From JBDIAR01 sp039812545 (GTDB lineage Bacteria; Actinomycetota; Actinomycetes; Actinomycetales; Dermatophilaceae), in contig JBDIAR010000036.1 of the NCBI GenBank assembly GCA_039812545.1, forward strand, positions 1 to 21,233: DNA of 21,233 nt, written 5' to 3'. How positions within the stretch are numbered: position 1 is the first letter of the stretch; the number at the start of each line of letters is the position of its first letter. The notes below the pieces were generated by a model that was not told the origin of the DNA, made no database searches, and saw nothing but the letters and a program-made list of their open reading frames with translations. This document shows positions 13,779 to 21,233 of the stretch, one piece after another. A program made the translations under genes and the position numbers.

Positions 13779-16700
13779 ATGTCGACCCCACCCGCCCCGT
13801 CCGGCCCGGTCTCCGGCGTTCCTCAGGTCCCGGCGCCGGGGGCGAACTTCGTGCACCTGCACAATCACACCGAGTACTCCATGCTCGACGGCGCGGCCCG
13901 GGTCGACGACCTGCTGGCCACGGCTGCCGCGATGGGGATGCCGGCGATCGCGACGACCGACCACGGATACCTGTTCGGGGCCTTCGAGTTCTGGTCCAAG
14001 GCCCAAAAGCACGGCATCAAACCGATCATCGGCGTCGAGGCCTATGTCACCCCCGGGACGCACCGCGGCGACCGGACCCGGGTCAAGTGGGGCGACGAAC
14101 GCACCGCGCCCGGTGACGACATCTCCGGGTCGGGCGCCTACACCCACCTGACGCTGCTGGCCCGGGACAACGACGGCCTGCGCAATCTGTTCCGGATGAG
14201 TTCGATCGCCAGCCTCGATCAGGTCTACACCAAGTGGCCGCGGCTGGACCGCGAACTGCTGGACCGCTATGGCGGCGGTCTGATCGCCACCACCGGCTGC
14301 CCGTCCTCGGAGATCCAGGTCCGGCTGCGGCTCGGCCAGTACGAGGCCGCCCGGCAGGCGGCGGGGGAGTACCGCGAGATCTTCGGGTCGGAGAACTACT
14401 TCTGCGAGGTCATGGACCACGGCAACGAGATCGAACGCCGCACGATCAAAGACCTGTTGCGCCTGGCGAAGGACCTCAAGCTGCCGCTGGTGGCGACCAA
14501 CGACCTGCACTACACCCGGCCCGAGGACGCCATCCCGCACGCCGCGCTGCTGTGCGTGCAGTCCGGTTCCACCTTGACCGACCCCGGGCGGTTCAAGTTC
14601 GACGGCGAGGGGTACTACCTGAAATCCCCCGCCGAGATGCGGCATACCTGGCGGGAACTCCCCGAGGCCTGCGACAACACGCTGCTCATCGCCGAGCGCT
14701 GCGAGGTGTCCTTCGAGACCGGCGAGGGCCGGTACATGCCGCGGTTCCCGGTGCCGGAGGGGGAGACCGAGGCGAGTTGGTTCGTCAAGGAGGTGGCTCG
14801 TGGCCTGGCTGAGCGCTTCCCCGGCGGGGTGCCCGAGTATGCCAGTGAGCAGGCCGAGTACGAAACCCGGGTCATCCTCGACAAAGGGTACGGCGGATAC
14901 TTCCTCGTCGTCGCCGACTTCATCAACTGGGCCAAGGACCACGGCATCCGGGTCGGTCCGGGCCGGGGCTCGGGTGCCGGCTCAATGTGCGCGTATGCCA
15001 TGCGCATCACCGACCTGGACCCCGTCCCGTACGGTCTGATCTTCGAGCGCTTCCTCAACCCGGAGCGTCCCTCGATGCCGGACTTCGACGTGGACTTCGA
15101 CGAACGTCGGCGCGGCGAGGTGATCCGGTACGTCACCGACAAGTACGGCGAGGACCGGGTCGCCCAGATCGTCACCTACGGCACGATCAAGGCCAAGCAG
15201 GCCGTCAAGGACGCGGCCCGGGTCATGGGGCACCCGTTCGCGGTCGGTGAGCAGCTGACCAAGGCGATGCCGCCGGCCGTCATGGGCAAGGACATCCCGC
15301 TGTCGGGGATCTTCGACAGCAAGCACCCGCGCTACGGCGAGGCGGGCGACTTCCGGGCGCTGCACGACTCCGACCCGACGCTGCGCGAGGTCATCAAGAC
15401 GGCGCGGGGTCTGGAGGGGTTGAAGCGGCAGTGGGGGGTGCACGCGGCCGGGGTCATCATGAGCTCCGAACCGCTCATCGACGTCATCCCCATCATGCGC
15501 CGGCTCCAGGACGGCCAGGTGCTCACCCAGTTCGACTACCCGAACTGCGAGAGCCTCGGCCTGGTCAAGATGGACTTCCTCGGGCTGCGCAACCTGACGA
15601 TCCTCGACGACGCCATCGCCAATGTGCGGGCCAACCGCGGCACCGACATCGACCTCGAGGAGTTGTCGCAGGACCCGACGGATCGCAAGGCATACGAGCT
15701 GCTGGCCCGAGGGGATACCCTCGGGGTCTTCCAGCTCGACGGCGGCGGGATGCGCACCCTGCTCAAGCAGATGCAGCCGGACAACTTCGAGGACATCTCG
15801 GCGGCCCTCGCGCTCTACCGGCCCGGTCCCATGGGCGCGAACTCGCACACCAACTACGCGCTGCGCAAGACCGGCAAACAGCAGATCGAGCCGATCCACC
15901 GCGAGTTGGCCGAGCCGCTCGCCGAGATCCTCGACACGACCTACGGCCTGATCGTCTACCAGGAGCAGGTCCAGCAGATCGCCCAGAAGGTCGCCGGCTA
16001 CTCGCTCGGCAAGGCCGACCTGCTGCGCCGGGCGATGGGCAAGAAGAAGAAGGAGGTGCTGGACGCCGAGTTCAAGCCCTTCTCGGCCGGGATGGCCGAA
16101 CGCGGCTACAGCCCGGATGCGATCAAGACGCTGTGGGACATCCTCGTCCCGTTCTCCGACTACGCCTTCAACAAGGCGCACACCGCGGCATACGGGCTGA
16201 TCTCCTATTGGACGGCCTACCTCAAGGCCAACTACCCCTCGGAGTACATGGCGGCGTTGCTGACCAGCGTGCGCGACGACAAGGACAAGTCGGCGATCTA
16301 TCTCTCCGAATGCCGCCGGATGGGGATCAAGGTGCTGCCGCCGGACGTCAACGAGTCGATCGCGAATTTCGCGGCCGTCGGCGACGACATCCGGTTCGGC
16401 CTGGCCGCGGTCCGCAATGTCGGGGTCAACGTCGTCGAGGCGATCATCGCGGCCCGCACCGACAAGGGCGCGTTCACCGGTTTCAGAGACTTCCTGTCCA
16501 AGGTCCCGGCGGTGGTCTGCAACAAACGCACCGTCGAATCCCTCATCAAATCAGGGGCGTTCGACTCCCTCGGCGCGACTCGACGCGGGCTGCTCACCGT
16601 CCACGAGCAGTACGTCGACGCGCTGGTCGAGGTCAAGCGCAACGAGGACAAGGGCGAGTTCACCTTCGACATCTTCGGGTTCGCCGATCCCGCCCCCGAC

Positions 16701-17384
16701 GCCGGATCGTCGGTGGTCGACGGGCTCCCGCCCGTGCCGGCCGGGGAGTGGGACAAGTCCGCGCTGCTGGCCTTCGAGCGGGAGATGCTCGGGCTCTACG
16801 TCTCGGACCACCCGCTCTTCGGCATCGAACACCTACTGCGGCAACTCGCCGACACCGACATCCCCCGCCTGCTCGGTGAGGACGGCGCCCCGGACGGGTC
16901 GATGGTCACGATTGCCGGCCTGATCACCGCCATCACCTTGAAGCGCACCAAGAAGGGCGAACTCTTCGCGGTCACCCAGGTGGAGGACCTGGGCGGTTCG
17001 ATCGAGGTGATGTTCTTCCCGCGGACCTATGAGCAGTATGCCGGTCAGGTCGCGCACGACACCGTCTGCGTGGTGCGCGGCCGGATTCGTCGCACCGACG
17101 AGACGACGTCGATGACGGTGGATTCGTTCACGGTGCCCGACGTGCGAGAGGGTCCGCGCGGGCCGGTGGTCCTGGCGATTCCGCTGCCGAGGGCCACGGC
17201 CCCGGTCATCGAACGGCTGCGCGGCGTCCTCAGCGAACACCCCGGCGCGACCGAGGTCCACGTCCGGCTGACCCAGCCCGGGCGGTCGGTGCTGATGGGG
17301 CTCGACGACTCGTTGCGGGTGACCCCCTCGCCCGCGCTGTTCGGCGACCTCAAGGCGCTGCTCGGCCCGTCCTGTCTCGCGTGA
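13779..17384 (+). CDS. dnaE: DnaE, DNA polymerase III alpha subunit
   Basis: The replicative polymerase, 1201 residues from ATG 13779. An N-terminal PHP domain has HLHNHTEYSMLDG (26-38) and ATTDHG (58-63) with its metal-binding residues apparently intact; in the mycobacterial homologue DnaE1 this domain is the proofreading exonuclease, so the same role is likely here. The C-family polymerase core shows VGPGRGSGAGS, PDFDVDFDERR (catalytic D435 and D437) and VKMDFLGLRNL (third Asp D599). After the finger domain and helix-hairpin-helix region, FDIFG (963-967) resembles a beta-clamp-binding peptide, and an OB fold follows (VTIAGLITAITLKRTKKG onward). Length and architecture suit actinobacterial DnaE1 rather than the error-prone DnaE2. 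It is monocistronic or leads the next gene 43 nt downstream. Confidence 0.97.
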   Translation: MSTPPAPSGPVSGVPQVPAPGANFVHLHNHTEYSMLDGAARVDDLLATAAAMGMPAIATTDHGYLFGAFEFWSKAQKHGIKPIIGVEAYVTPGTHRGDRTRVKWGDERTAPGDDISGSGAYTHLTLLARDNDGLRNLFRMSSIASLDQVYTKWPRLDRELLDRYGGGLIATTGCPSSEIQVRLRLGQYEAARQAAGEYREIFGSENYFCEVMDHGNEIERRTIKDLLRLAKDLKLPLVATNDLHYTRPEDAIPHAALLCVQSGSTLTDPGRFKFDGEGYYLKSPAEMRHTWRELPEACDNTLLIAERCEVSFETGEGRYMPRFPVPEGETEASWFVKEVARGLAERFPGGVPEYASEQAEYETRVILDKGYGGYFLVVADFINWAKDHGIRVGPGRGSGAGSMCAYAMRITDLDPVPYGLIFERFLNPERPSMPDFDVDFDERRRGEVIRYVTDKYGEDRVAQIVTYGTIKAKQAVKDAARVMGHPFAVGEQLTKAMPPAVMGKDIPLSGIFDSKHPRYGEAGDFRALHDSDPTLREVIKTARGLEGLKRQWGVHAAGVIMSSEPLIDVIPIMRRLQDGQVLTQFDYPNCESLGLVKMDFLGLRNLTILDDAIANVRANRGTDIDLEELSQDPTDRKAYELLARGDTLGVFQLDGGGMRTLLKQMQPDNFEDISAALALYRPGPMGANSHTNYALRKTGKQQIEPIHRELAEPLAEILDTTYGLIVYQEQVQQIAQKVAGYSLGKADLLRRAMGKKKKEVLDAEFKPFSAGMAERGYSPDAIKTLWDILVPFSDYAFNKAHTAAYGLISYWTAYLKANYPSEYMAALLTSVRDDKDKSAIYLSECRRMGIKVLPPDVNESIANFAAVGDDIRFGLAAVRNVGVNVVEAIIAARTDKGAFTGFRDFLSKVPAVVCNKRTVESLIKSGAFDSLGATRRGLLTVHEQYVDALVEVKRNEDKGEFTFDIFGFADPAPDAGSSVVDGLPPVPAGEWDKSALLAFEREMLGLYVSDHPLFGIEHLLRQLADTDIPRLLGEDGAPDGSMVTIAGLITAITLKRTKKGELFAVTQVEDLGGSIEVMFFPRTYEQYAGQVAHDTVCVVRGRIRRTDETTSMTVDSFTVPDVREGPRGPVVLAIPLPRATAPVIERLRGVLSEHPGATEVHVRLTQPGRSVLMGLDDSLRVTPSPALFGDLKALLGPSCLA

Positions 17385-17427
17385 TGCCGTCGCCGTCCCG
17401 CCCGGTGGGTGTTTTCCGGGGAGCGTC

Positions 17428-18549
17428 GTGAACGTCCTCGGGCTGCGTACCGCCGGACGCGTCGGACGAATGCGCCTGGCATCGCTGGGAATCGAGCCCG
17501 CGGCATACGGGACCTCGGCGATGGACGTCGTGCGTCGCGCCGGCGCCATGCAGGCGCAGGATCTGGACGGGGTGCTGTGGTCCGTCGGGCTGCGGACCGG
17601 ACTGACGCAGGCAGCGGTGGAGCAGGCGATCGCCGACCGACACCTCGTGCGCACCTGGCCGATGCGCGGGACCTTACACCTGGTGCCCGCGCAAGACGCG
17701 CGGTGGATGTGCGCCCTGCTCGCCGGCCCGTCGATCCGGGCGGCCGAGCGGATGCGAGCCCACCTCGGCATCGAGGAGCAGCACCTGGCCACGGCCGTCG
17801 ACACGTTGACCGCCGCCCTGACGGGTGGCGCGGTCCTGACCCGGGCGGCGGCCGTCGAGGCGTTGGGCCGCGCGGGCCTGGACACCTCCGGCCAGCGCGG
17901 CTATCACTACCTCGTGCGACTCGCCCAGGCCGGGCTGATCTGCCAAGGGCCGCGGGAGGGCAAGCAGCAGACCTTCGTCGCCCTGGACGCCTGGGTGCCG
18001 CAGCACGTCGAGCCGTCGCGGGAGGAGGCGATGGCCCGGCTCGCCGACCGTTACGTCGCCTCGCACGGCCCGGTGACCGAACGCGACTTCGCGGGGTGGT
18101 GCGGCCAGAACCTCGGGTTCGCCCGCGAGGCGATCGCCCTGGCGGGCTCCGCGATCGTGCGCGAGCGCCGCGACGACGTCGAGTACCTCGTCCACGCCGA
18201 CGCGCCGACCGACGTCACGCTGTCCCGGGCCGTCCACCTGCTCCCCGGGTTCGACGAGTTCATGCTCGGCTACAAGGACCGCTCTGCCGTCATCACCCGC
18301 GAACACGAGGCGATCGTCGTGCCGGGACGCAACGGCGTCTTCTCCCGCACCGTCGTCACCGGCGGACGGGTCGTCGGTCGATGGCGGTCCGTGGTGCGCC
18401 GCGGCTCGCTCGGCGTCCAGGTCCGGCCCTTCCCCGACCTGCCCGACGTGCTCGCCGGCGCGACTGCCGCCCGAGCCCTCGAACGCGCCGCCCGGGCCCA
18501 TGCCCGGTTCCACGGAGTCGAGTTCGACGCCGTCGAGATCGTCCGCTGA
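17428..18549 (+). CDS. HTH_42 winged-helix protein, AlkZ-like candidate DNA glycosylase
   Basis: The 373 residues match the winged-helix DNA-binding family HTH_42 (YcaQ/AlkZ superfamily): HLVRTWPMRGTLHLVPAQDARWM (72-94) and LLPGFDEFMLGYKDRS near residue 271-286 are hallmarks. AlkZ-type members are DNA glycosylases that unhook bulky or crosslinked bases and use a QxQ motif; YcaQ-type members have QxD. Here MQAQDLDG places Q42-A43-Q44 in the expected N-terminal position, so I infer an AlkZ-like protein. Activity is not proven by sequence. The GTG start follows GGGGAG (17418-17423) at a rather short 4-nt spacing. No antibiotic cluster is in view, so a housekeeping repair role is more likely than self-resistance. 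Confidence 0.82.
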   Translation: MNVLGLRTAGRVGRMRLASLGIEPAAYGTSAMDVVRRAGAMQAQDLDGVLWSVGLRTGLTQAAVEQAIADRHLVRTWPMRGTLHLVPAQDARWMCALLAGPSIRAAERMRAHLGIEEQHLATAVDTLTAALTGGAVLTRAAAVEALGRAGLDTSGQRGYHYLVRLAQAGLICQGPREGKQQTFVALDAWVPQHVEPSREEAMARLADRYVASHGPVTERDFAGWCGQNLGFAREAIALAGSAIVRERRDDVEYLVHADAPTDVTLSRAVHLLPGFDEFMLGYKDRSAVITREHEAIVVPGRNGVFSRTVVTGGRVVGRWRSVVRRGSLGVQVRPFPDLPDVLAGATAARALERAARAHARFHGVEFDAVEIVR

Positions 18550-18588
18550 CCCACCGCAGACGGCGGACCCCGCACGCCTGAACGGCCC

Positions 18589-18615
18589 GGGCGGACCGGG
18601 CGGATCGGGCGGAGC
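18589..18615 (+). repeat. Triple 9-bp repeat GGGCGGAnC upstream of nagB
   Basis: GGGCGGACC, GGGCGGATC and GGGCGGAGC stand head to tail 28 nt before nagB. The last unit also forms a small hairpin CGGGC-GGA-GCCCG (18606-18618). It could bind a regulator, act as a weak terminator for the preceding gene, or be GC-rich drift. Confidence 0.55.
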
Positions 18616-18629
18616 CCGAACGGTCGTGG

Positions 18630-18635
18630 CAGGCT
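18630..18635 (+). promoter_or_regulatory. Weak -10 candidate for a leaderless nagB transcript
   Basis: CAGGCT, 7 nt before GTG 18643, keeps the second A and last T of the -10 consensus. No Shine-Dalgarno precedes the GTG. Confidence 0.3.
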
Positions 18636-18642
18636 GGGCGAC

Positions 18643-19428
18643 GTGGAAGTCGTCATCTGCGAGTCACCGGAGCGGATCGGCGCGCTCGCGGCCGACGCGA
18701 TCACGGCGTTGGTCGCCGCCACCCCGACCGCCGTCCTCGGCCTGGCCACGGGTTCGTCGCCGATGAGCACGTATGCCGAACTCGCCCGCCGCTGTTCCTC
18801 CGGCGAGCTGAGTCTGGCGGGGGTGACCGCGTTCCTCCTCGACGAATATGTCGGACTGCCACCTGGTCATCCGCAGTCCTATCGGCGGGTCATCGACCGT
18901 GAACTCGTCGCGCACGTGGACCTCGACCCGGCCCGGGTCCACGCCCCGGACGGCGACGCGAGCGACCTGCCGGCGGCAGCGGCGGCATACGAGCGGGCGA
19001 TCGCCGCGGCGGGGGGAGTTGACCTGCAATTGCTCGGGGTCGGCGCCGACGGACACATCGGCTTCAACGAACCCGGCTCGTCGCTCGCCTCGCGGACTCG
19101 CATCAAGAGCCTGACCGACCGGACCCGGGCCGACAATGCCCGGTTCTTCGGCGGTGACCCGCAGGCGGTGCCTCGGCATTGCCTGACCCAGGGGATCGGC
19201 ACGATCATGGCGGCGCGTCATATCGTGCTCCTCGCGATGGGGCCGGGCAAGGCGCCGGCGGTGCGTCAGTTGGTCGAGGGTCCCGTGACGGCGATGTGCC
19301 CGGCCTCGACCCTCCAGTTCCACCCGCACGTCAGTGTCCTGATCGACGAATCCGCTGCTGCCCACCTGCAATTGGCCTCCTACTACCGGCAGACGTATGC
19401 GGCCAAACCGGCGTGGCAGGGGCTCTAG
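18643..19428 (+). CDS. nagB: NagB, glucosamine-6-phosphate deaminase
   Basis: It converts glucosamine-6-phosphate to fructose-6-phosphate and ammonia, returning amino sugars, including those from wall turnover, to glycolysis. The 261 residues carry the phosphate loop LATGSSP (34-40), LDEYVGLP (66-73, D67) and GVGADGHIGFNEPGSS (132-147) with D136, H138 and E143. These match the catalytic set D72, D141, H143 and E148 of the E. coli enzyme with a constant shift of five. The GTG start gives the normal N-terminus MEVVICESPERIGALAADAI. No nagA or transporter is adjacent, so it stands alone here. Confidence 0.95.
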   Translation: MEVVICESPERIGALAADAITALVAATPTAVLGLATGSSPMSTYAELARRCSSGELSLAGVTAFLLDEYVGLPPGHPQSYRRVIDRELVAHVDLDPARVHAPDGDASDLPAAAAAYERAIAAAGGVDLQLLGVGADGHIGFNEPGSSLASRTRIKSLTDRTRADNARFFGGDPQAVPRHCLTQGIGTIMAARHIVLLAMGPGKAPAVRQLVEGPVTAMCPASTLQFHPHVSVLIDESAAAHLQLASYYRQTYAAKPAWQGL

Positions 19429-19469
19429 CCCGGTCGCCGCCCTTGACGTGGCGGAGTGTGACCATTTAC

Positions 19470-19488
19470 GGGTTACCGGCGGGTTACC
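19470..19488 (+). repeat. Direct repeat GGGTTACC, 11-bp period, upstream of the dehydrogenase gene
   Basis: GGGTTACC occurs at 19470-19477 and 19481-19488, one helical turn apart, 30 nt before the start codon. The second copy runs into TACCTT (19485-19490), a TAnnnT -10 candidate, so a regulator bound here would cover the promoter. Confidence 0.5.
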
Positions 19489-19490
19489 TT
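19485..19490 (+). promoter_or_regulatory. Candidate -10 element for the 3-hydroxyacyl-CoA dehydrogenase gene
   Basis: TACCTT fits TAnnnT, with transcription expected near 19497 and a leader of about 22 nt. The only good -35-like word, TTGACG (19443-19448), is too far away (36 nt) to pair with it; TTACGG (19466-19471) would be 17 nt from TTGACG but is a poor -10. Confidence 0.35.
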
Positions 19491-19518
19491 GGGCGCGCCG
19501 ACCTGCCAGACTCGTCAC

Positions 19519-21233
19519 ATGGCACGAGACATCACCAAAGTAGGCGTAGTCGGGCTCGGCACCATGGGTGCCGGCATCACTGAGGTCTTCGCGCGAGCGG
19601 GCCTGGACGTCGTGGCTTTCGAAATCGACCAAGCGGCTCTCGAAGCGGGACAGGCCCGGGTGCTGGGTTCCCTGAAGCGGGCCGTCGAACGCGGCAAGAT
19701 GCCGGCCGACGACTTCGACGCGGCGATGGACCACATCAGCTACACGGACCAGTACGAGGCGTTCGGCGACTGTCAGCTGGTCGTCGAGGCGGTCCCGGAG
19801 AAGATGGAGATCAAGCGGGTCGTCTTCTCGGCGTTGGACAAGGTGTTGGCCGAGGACGCGATCCTGGCGAGCAACACCTCCAGCCTGCCGATCACCGACC
19901 TGGCGGCCTCGACCGAGCACCCCAAGCGGGTCATCGGCATGCACTTCTTCAACCCGGCGACGGTGCAGAAGCTCGTCGAGGTCATCACCACCGTCATCGT
20001 CGACCAGGACGTGGTCGCCGACGTCGTCGCCCTGGCGACCCGGCTCGACAAGACCCCGGTCGTCTGCGGCGACCGGGCCGGCTTCATCGTCAACGACCTG
20101 CTGCTGGCATACCTGAACCACGCGGTGTCCTTCTACGAGAGCAAGTACGCCTCCCGTGAGGACCTCGACGCCGCCATGATGTACGGCTGCGGGTACCCGA
20201 TGGGGCCGCTCGCGCTCATCGACCTGATCGGCCTGGACACCGTCTACGAAGTCCTCGACGTCATGTACCACGAGGACCGCGACAAGCTGCACGCGCCCGC
20301 GCCGATCCTCAAGCACATGATCACCGCCGGTCTGCTCGGGCGGAAGTCCGGCCGCGGCTTCTACACCTACGAGAAGCCCGGTTCGGGCAAGGTCGTCCCG
20401 GACGCCTTGACCCCGAAGAAGCGCGACGGTGACGAGGGCCTGCGCAAGGTCTCCAAGGTCGGGGTCGTCGGCACCGGCACGATGGCCACCGGCATCATCG
20501 AGGTCTTCGCCCGGTCCGGCTTCCCGGTGACCTACATCGGGCGTGGCGATGACAAGGTCGAGGGCGTCAAGACCGCCATCGCCAAGTCGCAGGACCGGAT
20601 GATCGCCCGCGGCAGGGGGACCGAAGAGGCCAAGGCCGCCATCCTCGCCAACCTGCACGGCACGACCTCCTACGACGACCTGGCCGACGTCGACATCGTC
20701 GTCGAGGCCATCGCCGAGGACCTCGACGTCAAGGTGGCGACCTTCCAGAAGCTCGACGCCGTCTGCAAGGAGGGTGCCATCCTGGCGACGACGACCTCCT
20801 CGCTGCCGGTCATCCAGTGCGCCGCCGTCACCAAGCGCCCGCAGGACGTCATCGGGATGCACTTCTTCAACCCCGCCCAGGTGATGAAGCTGGTCGAGGT
20901 CGTCACGACGGTCGCGACCGCCGAGGATGTCACCGAGACGGTTCGGGCGCTGTGCGACAAGGTCGGCAAGGTGTCCGTGCTCTGCGGCGACCGGTCCGGG
21001 TTCATCGTCAACGCGCTGCTCTTCCCGTACCTCAACGACGCCATCAAGATGCTCGAGGCGCACTACGCGACCGCGGACGACATCGACCTGGCGATGAAGA
21101 ACGGCGCGGCCCTGCCGATGGGTCCGTTCGAACTCCTCGACGTGGTCGGCCTGGACGTGTCGCTGGCCATCCAGCGTCAGCTGTACCGCGAGTTCCGCGA
21201 CCGCGGGTTCGCGCCGGCGCCGATGCTCGAACA
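19519..21233 (+). CDS. Tandem-duplicated 3-hydroxyacyl-CoA dehydrogenase (partial, runs off the window)
   Basis: An NAD-dependent (S)-3-hydroxyacyl- or 3-hydroxybutyryl-CoA dehydrogenase of beta-oxidation. The frame starts at ATG 19519 and is still open at the window end after 571 codons. It holds two successive dehydrogenase units, each a Rossmann domain plus C-terminal helical domain. Unit 1 has GVVGLGTMGAG (9-19), NTSSLP (119-124), GMHFFNP with the H142-E154 dyad, and GFIVN (N192). Unit 2 has GVVGTGTMATG (315-325), TTSSLP (425-430), H448-E460 and N498. Every landmark is displaced by exactly 306 residues, so this is an internal duplication and both catalytic sets are kept. No strong ribosome site is visible. 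No hydratase or thiolase partner gene is in view. The C-terminal end is outside the window. Confidence 0.93.
   Translation, partial: MARDITKVGVVGLGTMGAGITEVFARAGLDVVAFEIDQAALEAGQARVLGSLKRAVERGKMPADDFDAAMDHISYTDQYEAFGDCQLVVEAVPEKMEIKRVVFSALDKVLAEDAILASNTSSLPITDLAASTEHPKRVIGMHFFNPATVQKLVEVITTVIVDQDVVADVVALATRLDKTPVVCGDRAGFIVNDLLLAYLNHAVSFYESKYASREDLDAAMMYGCGYPMGPLALIDLIGLDTVYEVLDVMYHEDRDKLHAPAPILKHMITAGLLGRKSGRGFYTYEKPGSGKVVPDALTPKKRDGDEGLRKVSKVGVVGTGTMATGIIEVFARSGFPVTYIGRGDDKVEGVKTAIAKSQDRMIARGRGTEEAKAAILANLHGTTSYDDLADVDIVVEAIAEDLDVKVATFQKLDAVCKEGAILATTTSSLPVIQCAAVTKRPQDVIGMHFFNPAQVMKLVEVVTTVATAEDVTETVRALCDKVGKVSVLCGDRSGFIVNALLFPYLNDAIKMLEAHYATADDIDLAMKNGAALPMGPFELLDVVGLDVSLAIQRQLYREFRDRGFAPAPMLE

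Noticed and set aside
17401..17420. CCCGG ... CCGGG hairpin with a TTTT run as a dnaE terminator.
   Set aside because: The stem is only 5 bp, the T run is in the loop rather than after the stem, and it abuts the next gene's ribosome site.
18664..21063. A long open frame on the minus strand opposite nagB and the dehydrogenase gene (and similar ones elsewhere, e.g. 3688-5685).
   Set aside because: High-GC coding DNA leaves long antisense frames. The translations are His/Arg/Asp/Gly-biased, show no family motif, and the plus-strand genes are unmistakable.
1..21233. A novel defence, mobile or CRISPR system.
   Set aside because: All sizeable genes belong to recognised core families in conserved actinobacterial order, and no integrase, transposase, attachment site or spacer array is visible.

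Overview
The window is a high-GC actinobacterial chromosome segment. It reads as the 3' half of a division and cell-wall (dcw) cluster followed by replication, lipoprotein, repair and metabolic genes. Evidence for Actinomycetota: very high G+C with GTG starts, the order ftsW-murG-murC-ftsQ-ftsZ-pgeF-yggS-sepF-yggT-divIVA without ftsA, a divIVA (wag31) gene at the end of the cluster, the lspA-rluD-dnaE neighbourhood, and an FtsZ ending in DVPDFLK. A member of Micrococcales, perhaps Intrasporangiaceae-like, is my inference. No rRNA, tRNA, CRISPR array, insertion sequence or prophage is visible.

Layout. 50-4668: ftsW, murG, murC and ftsQ, tightly packed with ATGA/GTGA overlaps, making lipid II and UDP-MurNAc-tripeptide precursors and the septal glycan polymerase. 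4669-4830: an AT-richer leader with a promoter and palindromes ahead of ftsZ. 4831-9392: ftsZ, pgeF, yggS, sepF, yggT and divIVA, i.e. the Z ring, its membrane anchor, a peptidoglycan editing enzyme, a PLP-homeostasis protein and the polar scaffold. 9553-11797: a DksA/TraR-type zinc-finger protein with a histone-like tail, lspA, and a RluD-type pseudouridine synthase, with lspA and rluD translationally coupled. 11802-13670 (minus): a Na+/H+ antiporter fused to a UBP zinc finger, convergent with rluD and divergent from dnaE. 13779-17384: the replicative polymerase dnaE. 17428-19428: an HTH_42 protein with an AlkZ-type QxQ motif, then nagB. 19519 to the window end: an internally duplicated 3-hydroxyacyl-CoA dehydrogenase that runs off the edge.

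The gene content is mostly conventional. The strongest unexplained signal is at the DNA level. The heptamer GTATGCC/GGCATAC occurs 31 times, about equally in both orientations, in all three reading frames and also between genes, while its single-base variants are scarce. Other points of interest are a perfect 19-bp palindrome inside ftsQ with a related imperfect one in the ftsZ leader, several probably leaderless genes, a possible CTG start for lspA, 11-residue repeats in DivIVA, and the AlkZ-like protein.
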